DNA of 6,046 nt, taken from contig CANBEE010000171.1 of the NCBI GenBank assembly GCA_947367415.1, forward strand, positions 1-6,046, written 5' to 3'. The notes under the pieces are model-generated. The model saw only the letters and a program-made list of their open reading frames with translations, searched no databases and had not been told where the DNA came from. This document shows positions 1 to 5,714 of the stretch, in pieces (within the stretch, counting starts at the first letter, position 1; every line of letters begins with the position of its first letter). Origin of the DNA: an uncultured Bacteroidales bacterium (GTDB lineage: Bacteria; Bacteroidota; Bacteroidia; Bacteroidales; Bacteroidaceae). The position numbers and the translations under genes were made by a program.

Positions 1-1071
1 AACTATGACGATGTAAAGATCGTTGTACTGGATTTGTTAACCTACGCCGGCAACTTCGGCACTATCGCCAAGGATATTGACGGCGAGCGCTGCACTTTCC
101 ACCGCGGCGACATAGGCGACCGCGCCCTTGTAGACGACCTTTTTGCACAATACCGCTTTGATGTGGTGGTAAACTTCGCTGCTGAAAGCCATGTAGACCG
201 CAGTATCGAGAACCCACAACTGTTCCTTGAGACCAACATCCTCGGCACACAGAATCTCCTCGACTGTGCCCGCAAGGCATGGGTGACAGGCAAAGACGAG
301 CAGGGCTATCCCCTATGGCGCGACGGAGTACGCTACCATCAAGTATCGACCGATGAGGTATACGGTAGCCTCGGTGCAGAGGGCTTCTTTACCGAAGAGA
401 CCCCCTTGTGTCCACACAGTCCCTACAGCGCATCGAAGACCAGTGCCGACCTCTTCGTAATGGCCTACCACGACACCTTCCACATGCCCGTGACTATCAC
501 CCGCTGTTCGAACAACTATGGCCCCTACCACTTCCCGGAGAAGCTCATTCCACTCATCATCAAGAACATCCTTGAAGGGAAGAAGTTGCCCGTATATGGC
601 GACGGCTCCAACGTACGTGACTGGCTCTACGTAGAGGATCATTGCAAGGCCATTGAGATGGTCGTACGCAGAGGCCGTCCCGGACAAGTATATAATGTAG
701 GAGGACACAACGAGAAAACGAATATAGACATCGTTCGCCTCACCATCGCCACCATACATCGTCTGATGACCGAGCGACCCGAGTACCGAAAAGTGCTGAA
801 GAAAGTCATCAAGGGCGAAGATGGACTGCCTGCAATAGACTGGATAAACGACGAGCTCATCACCTTCGTCAAGGACCGCCTCGGACACGACCAACGCTAC
901 GCCATTGACCCCAGCAAGATAAAAGAGGAATTGGGCTGGTACCCTGAGACCTGCTTCGAAGTGGGTATCGTAAAAACGATTGAGTGGTATCTCAACAATC
1001 AGGCATGGGTCGACGAAGTTACCAGCGGCGACTACCAACACTACTACGAACGGATGTATGCCGCGCGGTAA
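1..1071 (+). CDS. rfbB: dTDP-glucose 4,6-dehydratase (5'-truncated by window edge)
   Basis: The frame is open from base 1 to the TAA at 1069-1071, giving 356 visible residues. The N-terminal GxxGxxG NAD-binding loop, about 25-30 residues, lies upstream of the window. The enzyme is a cytosolic short-chain dehydrogenase of the extended type. It converts dTDP-glucose to dTDP-4-keto-6-deoxyglucose with bound NAD, the second step of dTDP-L-rhamnose synthesis. Visible family marks, in fragment numbering, are the STDEVYG segment with the catalytic Thr-Asp-Glu triad at 117-119 (bases 349-357), the YSASK motif with Tyr142 and Lys146 (424-438), the CSNNYGPYHFPEKLIP segment, and the RDWLYVEDH segment. 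The extra loop before STDEVYG (around KDEQGYPLWRDG) is, from memory, usual in Bacteroidales homologs. The next gene starts 9 bases downstream, so the two are probably cotranscribed. The family call is secure. The paralog name rfbB/rmlB is preferred over other NDP-sugar dehydratases because of the TDE triad and overall similarity. Confidence 0.95.
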   Translation, partial: NYDDVKIVVLDLLTYAGNFGTIAKDIDGERCTFHRGDIGDRALVDDLFAQYRFDVVVNFAAESHVDRSIENPQLFLETNILGTQNLLDCARKAWVTGKDEQGYPLWRDGVRYHQVSTDEVYGSLGAEGFFTEETPLCPHSPYSASKTSADLFVMAYHDTFHMPVTITRCSNNYGPYHFPEKLIPLIIKNILEGKKLPVYGDGSNVRDWLYVEDHCKAIEMVVRRGRPGQVYNVGGHNEKTNIDIVRLTIATIHRLMTERPEYRKVLKKVIKGEDGLPAIDWINDELITFVKDRLGHDQRYAIDPSKIKEELGWYPETCFEVGIVKTIEWYLNNQAWVDEVTSGDYQHYYERMYAAR

Positions 1072-1080
1072 TATAGCGAC

Positions 1081-1602
1081 ATGAATACAGAGTTACCCAA
1101 ATATTGGTTTGCCATACACGTACGGTTGTTCCACGAATTGAAGACCAGGGACAATCTGGCCAAGATGGGCATCGAGTGTTTCGTGCCGGTACGCAGTGAA
1201 GTACGCGTATGGCACGACCGCCGTGTCATCAAGGAGCGTGTGCTCACTCCTCAGCTCATCTTCGTGCATGCTACGGAGAAGGAGCGTATCGAGGTGCTCA
1301 AGCTGAGTTCGGTGACCTACACCGTCTGCATCCCTGGCAAGTCTACCCCTGCCCGCATCCCCGAGAGCCAGATGCAAGCCTTCATCTTCTTCGTCACCAA
1401 CGCCAACCAACAAGTCGACTTCACCGAAGAGCGCCTGAAGGAGGGCGACCGTGTACGTATCACCGAGGGACCACTGACGGGTCTCGAAGGCGTCATCGCC
1501 CACAGCAAGGGCAAGCACTATTTTGCCCTCAAGGTCGACCTCCTTGGCAGTGCCATCATGGAGATTGACGAGAAGATAATAGAAAAAATCAAAGAATCTT
1601 AG
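1081..1602 (+). CDS. UpxY/RfaH-like NusG-family transcription antiterminator
   Basis: A 173-residue protein with the two-domain layout of specialised NusG paralogs. Residues about 7-105 form an NGN domain: it opens with YWFAIHVR and carries CFVPVRSEVRVWHDRR, typical of UpxY proteins that control capsule operons in Bacteroides. Residues about 121-150 form a KOW motif (GDRVRITEGPLTGLEGV). Family members bind RNA polymerase and let it read through long polysaccharide operons, usually after recruitment near the 5' leader. The ATG at 1081 is chosen because it gives a normal NGN start; no ribosome-binding site is visible, as is usual in this phylum. The gene follows rfbB by 9 bases, so it probably shares that transcript. 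It is followed by a separately promoted peptidase, not by glycosyltransferases, which is unlike the leading position of most UpxY genes. No terminator is visible before the next promoter. It is not housekeeping NusG: it lacks the usual secE/rplK neighbours. Which operon it acts on cannot be seen. Confidence 0.85.
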   Translation: MNTELPKYWFAIHVRLFHELKTRDNLAKMGIECFVPVRSEVRVWHDRRVIKERVLTPQLIFVHATEKERIEVLKLSSVTYTVCIPGKSTPARIPESQMQAFIFFVTNANQQVDFTEERLKEGDRVRITEGPLTGLEGVIAHSKGKHYFALKVDLLGSAIMEIDEKIIEKIKES

Positions 1603-1608
1603 AGGCTG

Positions 1609-1641
1609 TTTGGTTTTATTCGCTTGTTTTTATTACCTTTG
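1609..1641 (+). promoter_or_regulatory. Bacteroidetes-type promoter of the aminopeptidase gene
   Basis: A -7 element TACCTTTG lies at 1634-1641 and a -33 TTTG at 1609-1612, separated by 21 bases, close to the Bacteroidetes housekeeping consensus TTTG-N19-21-TAnnTTTG. The G of the -7 element is 36 bases upstream of the ATG at 1677, so transcription should start near 1647-1650 with a leader of under 30 bases. The site begins 6 bases after the stop of the antiterminator gene. Confidence 0.75.
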
Positions 1642-1676
1642 CACCCTACAAAACAATAACCTAACAACAAATTAAT

Positions 1677-2879
1677 ATGACAAAGCGCTTTTTATCAATC
1701 GCACTTGCAGGTTTAGCAACCTTCAGTGCTTTCGCACAAGATGCAAAGCAGGATGAGGGCTTCGTATTCACCACCGTGAAGGAGAATCCCATCACCTCTA
1801 TCAAGAATCAGAACCGTGCCGGTACTTGCTGGTGCTACTCTACCATGGCCTTCCTCGAGGCCGAGTTGCTCCGTATGGGCAAGGGCGAGTATGACTTCTC
1901 TGAAATGTTTATCGTACACAACACCTACCTCGATCGTGCCGACAAGGCTGTGCGCACTCATGGTGACGCCTCATTCTCACAGGGAGGTTCATTCTACGAC
2001 GTACTCTATGGCATGGAGCACTTCGGTCTCGTACCTGAGGCAGAGATGCGTCCCGGTGTTATGTATGGCGACACATTGAGCAACCACACCGAGCTATCAG
2101 CCGTAAGCGATGCAGTAGTAGCCGCTATCGCCAAGGGCCGTCACAGCAAGCTTCAGAGCGATGCCGAGGGCAACATGCTTTGGAAGAAGGCTATCGAGAG
2201 CATCCACGACATCTACCTCGGCGAGCGTCCCGAGAGCTTCACAGTAAACGGCAAGGAGTACACTCCGAAGTCATACTATGAGTCTACCGGCCTCAACGCC
2301 GACGACTACGTATCACTTACTTCTTACACACACCACCCCTTCTACGAGTCATTCGTCCTTGAGATTCAGGACAACTGGCGTTGGGCACAGTCTTACAACC
2401 TCCCCATCGATGAGCTGATGGAGGTATTTGACAACGCCATCATGAATGGCTACACCATCGCATGGGGTTCCGACGTGAGCGAAAGCGGCTTCACACGTAA
2501 TGGTGTAGCTGTAATGCCCGATGCCGAGAAGGCTCAGGAGCTCAGCGGTTCAGACATGGCACACTGGCTCAAGCTCTCACCCGCAGAGAAGAAGCTCAAC
2601 GAGAAGCCCCAGCCCCAGAAATGGTGCACACAAGAGGAGCGTCAGCTCGGCTATGACAACTGGGAGACTACCGATGACCACGGTATGCTTATCTATGGTA
2701 TCGCCAAGGACCAGGCCGGCAATGAGTACTACATGGTAAAGAACTCATGGGGCAAGAGCGGTAAGTACGAAGGCATCTGGTATGCTTCAAAGGCATTCGC
2801 ACGCTACAAGACCATGAACATCGTTGTTCATAAGGACGCTGTGCCCAAGGCTCTCCGCAAGAAGCTCGGCATCAAGTAA
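1677..2879 (+). CDS. pepC: Exported aminopeptidase C / bleomycin hydrolase-like cysteine peptidase (C1B)
   Basis: A 400-residue papain-fold peptidase of subfamily C1B, which removes N-terminal residues from peptides and in known members forms a barrel-shaped hexamer. The active site is complete: oxyanion Gln45 and nucleophile Cys51 in NQNRAGTCWCYS (codons 1809-1811 and 1827-1829), His335 in DDHGMLIYG (2679-2681), and Asn356 in VKNSWG (2742-2744). The segment around IMNGYTIAWGSDVSE is characteristic of bleomycin hydrolases and separates them from ordinary papains. Residues 1-20 (basic start, Leu/Ala-rich core, AFA before Gln21) read as a Sec signal peptide cleaved by signal peptidase I, which puts the mature enzyme in the periplasm or outside; the classic PepC enzymes are cytosolic. 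It is somewhat shorter than PepC/Gal6 (about 440-455). It ends in GIK; the C-terminal tail of the family lies in the active-site cleft and sets aminopeptidase behaviour. It has its own promoter and terminator, so it is probably monocistronic. The symbol is by family. Confidence 0.92.
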   Translation: MTKRFLSIALAGLATFSAFAQDAKQDEGFVFTTVKENPITSIKNQNRAGTCWCYSTMAFLEAELLRMGKGEYDFSEMFIVHNTYLDRADKAVRTHGDASFSQGGSFYDVLYGMEHFGLVPEAEMRPGVMYGDTLSNHTELSAVSDAVVAAIAKGRHSKLQSDAEGNMLWKKAIESIHDIYLGERPESFTVNGKEYTPKSYYESTGLNADDYVSLTSYTHHPFYESFVLEIQDNWRWAQSYNLPIDELMEVFDNAIMNGYTIAWGSDVSESGFTRNGVAVMPDAEKAQELSGSDMAHWLKLSPAEKKLNEKPQPQKWCTQEERQLGYDNWETTDDHGMLIYGIAKDQAGNEYYMVKNSWGKSGKYEGIWYASKAFARYKTMNIVVHKDAVPKALRKKLGIK

Positions 2880-2903
2880 TCCGGGGACATCAACAACACT
2901 AAT

Positions 2904-2941
2904 AGCGGTACAAGCTCTTACAGCCTGTACCGCTTTTTTTT
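2904..2941 (+). terminator. Intrinsic terminator after the aminopeptidase gene
   Basis: A perfect 9-base-pair stem is formed by AGCGGTACA (2904-2912) and TGTACCGCT (2926-2934). After one A/C mismatch it continues with three more pairs (2914-2916 with 2922-2924) enclosing a 5-base loop. An uninterrupted run of eight T (2934-2941) follows the stem. It begins 24 bases after the stop codon, a textbook Rho-independent terminator that closes the unit. Confidence 0.9.
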
Positions 2942-2993
2942 CTTTACTCACGCGACATTATAGGCAAGCCCTATCTTCTCATAGTTAAGGTCT

Positions 2994-3025
2994 GTTGGCC
3001 GGCATGTATTTATGCCCTATCTTTG
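2994..3025 (+). promoter_or_regulatory. Bacteroidetes-type promoter of the rubredoxin gene
   Basis: The -7 element TATCTTTG is at 3018-3025, and a -33-like GTTG at 2994-2997 lies 20 bases upstream. The G of the -7 element is 63 bases before the rubredoxin ATG, so the leader (about 55 bases) is roughly twice as long as at the other three promoters here. An imperfect dyad (3026-3047) sits at the expected transcription start. The stretch 2942-2993 between the preceding terminator and this promoter shows nothing recognisable. Confidence 0.7.
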
Positions 3026-3087
3026 CACTGTCAAAAGATGACAAGTGAACAATAAAGAAATACGTAACAATTAAAAAAAAGATAACT

Positions 3088-3255
3088 ATGACAACCAAGT
3101 ATTATTGCACAGTATGTGATTGGGTATACGACCCCACAGTAGGTGACCCCGATAGCGGCATTGCGCCCGGAACCAAGTTTGAAGACATCCCCGACGACTG
3201 GGCCTGCCCTGTCTGTGGCGTGACAAAAGACATGTTCGAAATCGTGGAGGAGTAG
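3088..3255 (+). CDS. Rubredoxin
   Basis: A 55-residue protein, the normal size for a single-iron rubredoxin. The two CxxC iron-binding knuckles are complete: Cys7/Cys10 in YYCTVCDWVYDP and Cys40/Cys43 in WACPVCGVTKDMFE. The core aromatics expected of the fold are present (Tyr14, Phe31, Trp38, Phe50), as is the GIAPGTKFEDIPDDW stretch linking the knuckles. It is a cytosolic one-electron carrier with a Fe(Cys)4 site. The flavodiiron protein gene starts 156 bases downstream. Rubredoxin is the established electron donor to many flavodiiron proteins, so a functional pair is likely, although the gene has its own promoter and its own terminator and the two need not share a transcript. No NAD(P)H:rubredoxin oxidoreductase gene is in the window. 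The ATG at 3088 is the only reasonable start. The leader just before it is A-rich (3072-3080 is TTAAAAAAA-like), as is often seen upstream of Bacteroidetes genes. Confidence 0.96.
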   Translation: MTTKYYCTVCDWVYDPTVGDPDSGIAPGTKFEDIPDDWACPVCGVTKDMFEIVEE

Positions 3256-3280
3256 CCTTAGGGCTGCTCCCTTTTATTAT
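3249..3280 (+). terminator. Intrinsic terminator overlapping the rubredoxin stop codon
   Basis: The arms GGAGTAGCC (3249-3257) and GGCTGCTCC (3262-3270) pair over nine positions with one G-T wobble around a 4-base loop TTAG. A T-rich tract follows (TTTTATTAT, 3272-3280). The left arm contains the last base of the Glu54 codon, the Glu55 codon and the TAG stop, so the terminator is partly coding. The stem is good; the U tract is interrupted, so read-through into the downstream gene is possible. Confidence 0.65.
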
Positions 3281-3373
3281 ATATAATTGGGTGCACAGCT
3301 CTTGCAAGTCGAAAAAAAACGTTAAAGTTTATTGCAACAACGAGCACAGTAGACCCATTCACGAGAAAAGCGT

Positions 3374-3381
3374 TACCTTTG
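3374..3381 (+). promoter_or_regulatory. -7 promoter element of the flavodiiron protein gene
   Basis: TACCTTTG, a full match to the Bacteroidetes -7 consensus, lies 31 bases before the ATG at 3412, the same spacing as at the asd and aminopeptidase genes. No TTTG-like -33 element is visible at the expected 19-21 base spacing, so this promoter may be weak or activator-dependent. The site also decides the gene start, because an in-frame TTG at 3379 is part of this element and cannot be the initiator. Confidence 0.6.
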
Positions 3382-3411
3382 CACCCGATTATCATACAAA
3401 ACGACCATAAG

Positions 3412-4605
3412 ATGAAAGGAACCAATATTACTGAAACCATACACTACATCGGTGTTGACGACACCAGCATCGACCTCTTCGAGAGCCAGTACCCCGTACC
3501 CGATGGCATCTCCTACAACTCATACCTTATCATGGATGAGAAGATTGCCATCATGGATACCGTAGATCGCCGCGAGAGCGCAGCCTGGTGGAACAACATA
3601 GAGCGCCTGCTCGACGGACGCACTCCCGACTACCTCATCGTACAGCACATGGAACCCGACCACACAGGCACCATCGCCGATGCCGTGGAGCGCTACCCCG
3701 GGCTACAGATCGTGGCTTCAGCACGTGCGGTGCAGATGCTGCCACAGTTCTTTGGCGCCACCGACTTTGCCCAGCGCACGATAGCCGTGAAGGAGGGCGA
3801 CACGCTCAGCCTCGGCCACCACACCCTACAGTTTGTGATGGCTCCTATGGTGCACTGGCCCGAGGTGATGGTCACCTACGACCAGGCTGCGCGGGTTATC
3901 TTCTCGGCCGATGCCTTCGGCACCTTTGGTGCACTGCGCGGGGCCATCATCGCCGATAGCGCCACCGGCAGTCCCGCCTGGCCCGACGAGGCACGCCGCT
4001 ACTACTACAACATCTGCGGCAAGTATGGTGCTCCGGTGCAGACGTTGCTCAAGAAGCTCTCGGCACTCGACATCGCCACCATCTGCCCCCTCCACGGACC
4101 TGTGCTGACAGCCGACCTCGGGCACTACATCAGTCTGTACGACCGCTGGAGCCGCTACGAGGCCGAAACCGACGGTGTGCTCATCGCCTACGCCACCATC
4201 CATGGCGGCACTGGCAAGGCAGCCCACCACATGGCCGACCTCCTCCGTGCCAGGGGAGCCTCAGAGGTCACGGTCATCGAGCTCAGCCGCAGCGACATGT
4301 CGGCAGCCGTAGCCGAAGCCTTCCGTCACAAACGGCTCATCGTAGCCGCCTCATCGTACGATGCCTCGGTATTCCCCCCGATGTACGACTTCCTCCACCA
4401 CCTGCAGCTCAAGGGGTATCAGCACCGCCGCGTAGGCATCATCGAGAACGGCTCGTGGGCACCCACCGCAGGACGTGTGATGAAGGAGATGCTCGAGCAG
4501 ATGAAGGAGCTTGAGCTTGCAGAGCCCATCGTCACCATCCGCTCCACCATGAAGCCCACCGACCAACCTGCTATGGAGGCTCTTGCCGAAGCCATGTTGG
4601 CATAA
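3412..4605 (+). CDS. Flavodiiron protein (A-type flavoprotein, FprA/Roo-like)
   Basis: A 397-residue, two-domain cytosolic enzyme that reduces O2 to water and/or NO to N2O. The first domain (about 1-245) is a metallo-beta-lactamase fold with all di-iron ligands: His79-x-Glu81-x-Asp83-His84 in VQHMEPDHTG (codons from 3646), His148 in MVHWPEVM, Asp167 in FSADAFG, and His228 in CPLHGPVL. The second domain (about 255-397) is a flavodoxin fold with the FMN phosphate loop near YATIHGGTGKAA, and later SSYDASVFPPMYDFLHHL and ENGSWAPTAGR. The length fits the family (about 390-410), with no C-terminal rubredoxin or reductase fusion. The separate rubredoxin gene upstream is the natural electron donor. 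The ATG at 3412 is chosen over the in-frame TTG at 3379, which lies inside the -7 element; this start also places the first ligand at residue 79, as in studied homologs. O2 versus NO preference cannot be read from sequence. The gene is GC-rich like asd. Confidence 0.95.
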   Translation: MKGTNITETIHYIGVDDTSIDLFESQYPVPDGISYNSYLIMDEKIAIMDTVDRRESAAWWNNIERLLDGRTPDYLIVQHMEPDHTGTIADAVERYPGLQIVASARAVQMLPQFFGATDFAQRTIAVKEGDTLSLGHHTLQFVMAPMVHWPEVMVTYDQAARVIFSADAFGTFGALRGAIIADSATGSPAWPDEARRYYYNICGKYGAPVQTLLKKLSALDIATICPLHGPVLTADLGHYISLYDRWSRYEAETDGVLIAYATIHGGTGKAAHHMADLLRARGASEVTVIELSRSDMSAAVAEAFRHKRLIVAASSYDASVFPPMYDFLHHLQLKGYQHRRVGIIENGSWAPTAGRVMKEMLEQMKELELAEPIVTIRSTMKPTDQPAMEALAEAMLA

Positions 4606-4649
4606 ATAAGGAGTATCAAGTGGTTTACAAGGCATAAATAGAGAATATC
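4599..4649. repeat. Imperfect 19-base direct repeat across the flavodiiron-asd intergenic region
   Basis: The copies at 4599-4617 and 4631-4649 match at 16 of 19 positions. They share an identical GGCATAAATA start and TATC end and are spaced 32 bases apart (about three helical turns). The first copy includes the flavodiiron stop codon; the second covers the region where a -33 element of the asd promoter would lie. It could be a pair of regulator sites or chance in AT-rich DNA. Confidence 0.4.
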
Positions 4650-4653
4650 TCAT

Positions 4654-4671
4654 AAAAATATAGTATTTTTG
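4654..4671 (+). promoter_or_regulatory. asd promoter -7 element inside a perfect dyad
   Basis: TATTTTTG at 4664-4671 matches TAnnTTTG and lies 33 bases before the asd ATG. Its first seven bases form the right arm of a perfect inverted repeat, AAAAATA (4654-4660) with TATTTTT (4664-4670) around a 3-base centre. No -33 TTTG is visible. The dyad could be an operator or a weak termination hairpin for the gene upstream; the promoter reading is the better supported. Confidence 0.6.
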
Positions 4672-4703
4672 CACGCAATATTCATAATTAATAACTCAAA
4701 CGA

Positions 4704-5714
4704 ATGAAAGTAGCTATTGTAGGAGCCAGCGGAGCTGTAGGACAGGAGTTCCTCCGCGTGCTCGAAGAGAGAAACTTCCCCATCGACGAACTCGTGCTGT
4801 TCGGTTCGCCCCGTAGCGCCGGTAGTACCTATACCTTCCGCGGCAAGGAGATTACCGTCAAGTTGCTGCAACACAACGACGACTTCAAAGACATTGACAT
4901 AGCCTTCACATCGGCTGGTGCCGGCACCTCCAAGGAGTATGCCGATACCATCACCAAGCATGGCACCATCATGATCGACAACAGCAGCGCCTTCCGTATG
5001 GACGAGGATGTGCCCCTCGTAGTGCCCGAGGTGAATGCAGCCGATGCGCTCACCCGTCCGCGCGGCATCATCGCCAACCCCAACTGCACCACCATACAGA
5101 TGGTCGTGGCCCTGAAAGCCATCGAGCAGCTCTCACATATCAAGACCGTCCACGTGTCGACCTACCAGGCTGCCAGCGGTGCCGGTGCAGCAGCCATGGC
5201 CGAGCTCTACGAGCAGTACCGTCAGGTATTGGCCGATGAGCCTGTGACCGTAGAGAAGTTTGCCTACCAGCTCGCCTTCAACCTCATCCCTCAGATCGAC
5301 GTGTTCACCGACAACGGCTACACCAAGGAGGAGATGAAGATGTATCACGAGACAAAGAAGATCATGCACTCCGACATCCGCGTCAGCGCCACATGCGTAC
5401 GCGTGCCCGCCCTGCGTTCACACTCCGAGAGCATCTGGCTCGAGACCGAGCGCCCCATCAGCGTGGAGGAAGCCCGCGAAGCCTTTGCTGCTGGCGATGG
5501 TCTCGTGCTCATGGACAACCCCGCCGAGAAGGAATACCCCATGCCCCTCTTCCTTGCCGGCAAAGACCCCGTATACGTAGGCCGCATCCGCAAGGACCTC
5601 ACCAACGACAACGGACTCACCTTCTGGATTGTAGGCGACCAAATCAAGAAAGGCGCAGCCCTCAACGCCGTGCAGATAGCCGAATACCTCGTGGCCGAGG
5701 GTGTGGTGAAGTAA
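4704..5714 (+). CDS. asd: Aspartate-semialdehyde dehydrogenase
   Basis: A 336-residue cytosolic enzyme that reduces L-aspartyl-4-phosphate to L-aspartate-4-semialdehyde with NADPH. This is the branch point to lysine, diaminopimelate (cell wall), threonine and methionine. The N-terminal Rossmann loop is GASGAVG (residues 7-13). The catalytic Cys128 lies in NPNCTT (codon 5085-5087). The catalytic His240 lies in RSHSESIW (5421-5423). Other family marks are IDNSSAFRMDEDVPLVVPEVN and YQAASGAGAAAM. The length and the Cys128/His240 spacing fit the Gram-positive/Bacteroidetes-type enzyme, not the longer enterobacterial one. The ATG at 4704 gives the expected MKVAIVGASG start. It has its own -7 element with a leader of about 25 bases, too short for a lysine riboswitch. 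No convincing terminator follows. The sequence is intact and rich in GC-ending codons, in clear contrast to the DNA immediately downstream. Confidence 0.97.
   Translation: MKVAIVGASGAVGQEFLRVLEERNFPIDELVLFGSPRSAGSTYTFRGKEITVKLLQHNDDFKDIDIAFTSAGAGTSKEYADTITKHGTIMIDNSSAFRMDEDVPLVVPEVNAADALTRPRGIIANPNCTTIQMVVALKAIEQLSHIKTVHVSTYQAASGAGAAAMAELYEQYRQVLADEPVTVEKFAYQLAFNLIPQIDVFTDNGYTKEEMKMYHETKKIMHSDIRVSATCVRVPALRSHSESIWLETERPISVEEAREAFAAGDGLVLMDNPAEKEYPMPLFLAGKDPVYVGRIRKDLTNDNGLTFWIVGDQIKKGAALNAVQIAEYLVAEGVVK

Noticed and set aside
313..1041. Long open frame on the minus strand opposite rfbB (242 codons)
   Set aside because: It lies wholly antisense to a conserved, motif-complete enzyme gene, has no recognisable domain or promoter, and such shadows are common opposite GC-rich genes.
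1603..1633. Terminator after the antiterminator gene
   Set aside because: The stretch is T-rich, but no inverted repeat of useful length precedes the T tracts; the TTTG there fits better as a -33 element.
3319..3343. AACGTT palindrome and TTATTGCAAC-like sequence upstream of the flavodiiron promoter as a regulator site
   Set aside because: The palindrome is only six bases, and the TTG at 3332 is about 39 bases from the -7 element, too far to be its -33; no defined motif could be assigned.
3379..3411. Upstream TTG start adding 11 residues to the flavodiiron protein
   Set aside because: The TTG is part of the -7 promoter element, so it would not be transcribed; ATG 3412 also restores the usual ligand numbering.
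3588..4230. Open frames on both strands inside the flavodiiron gene
   Set aside because: They overlap the entire di-iron domain coding region, and their translations are Arg/His/Pro-rich low-complexity shadows with no family resemblance.
4672..4703. Lysine riboswitch upstream of asd
   Set aside because: The predicted leader is only about 25-30 bases, far too short for the lysine aptamer, and none of its conserved elements are visible.
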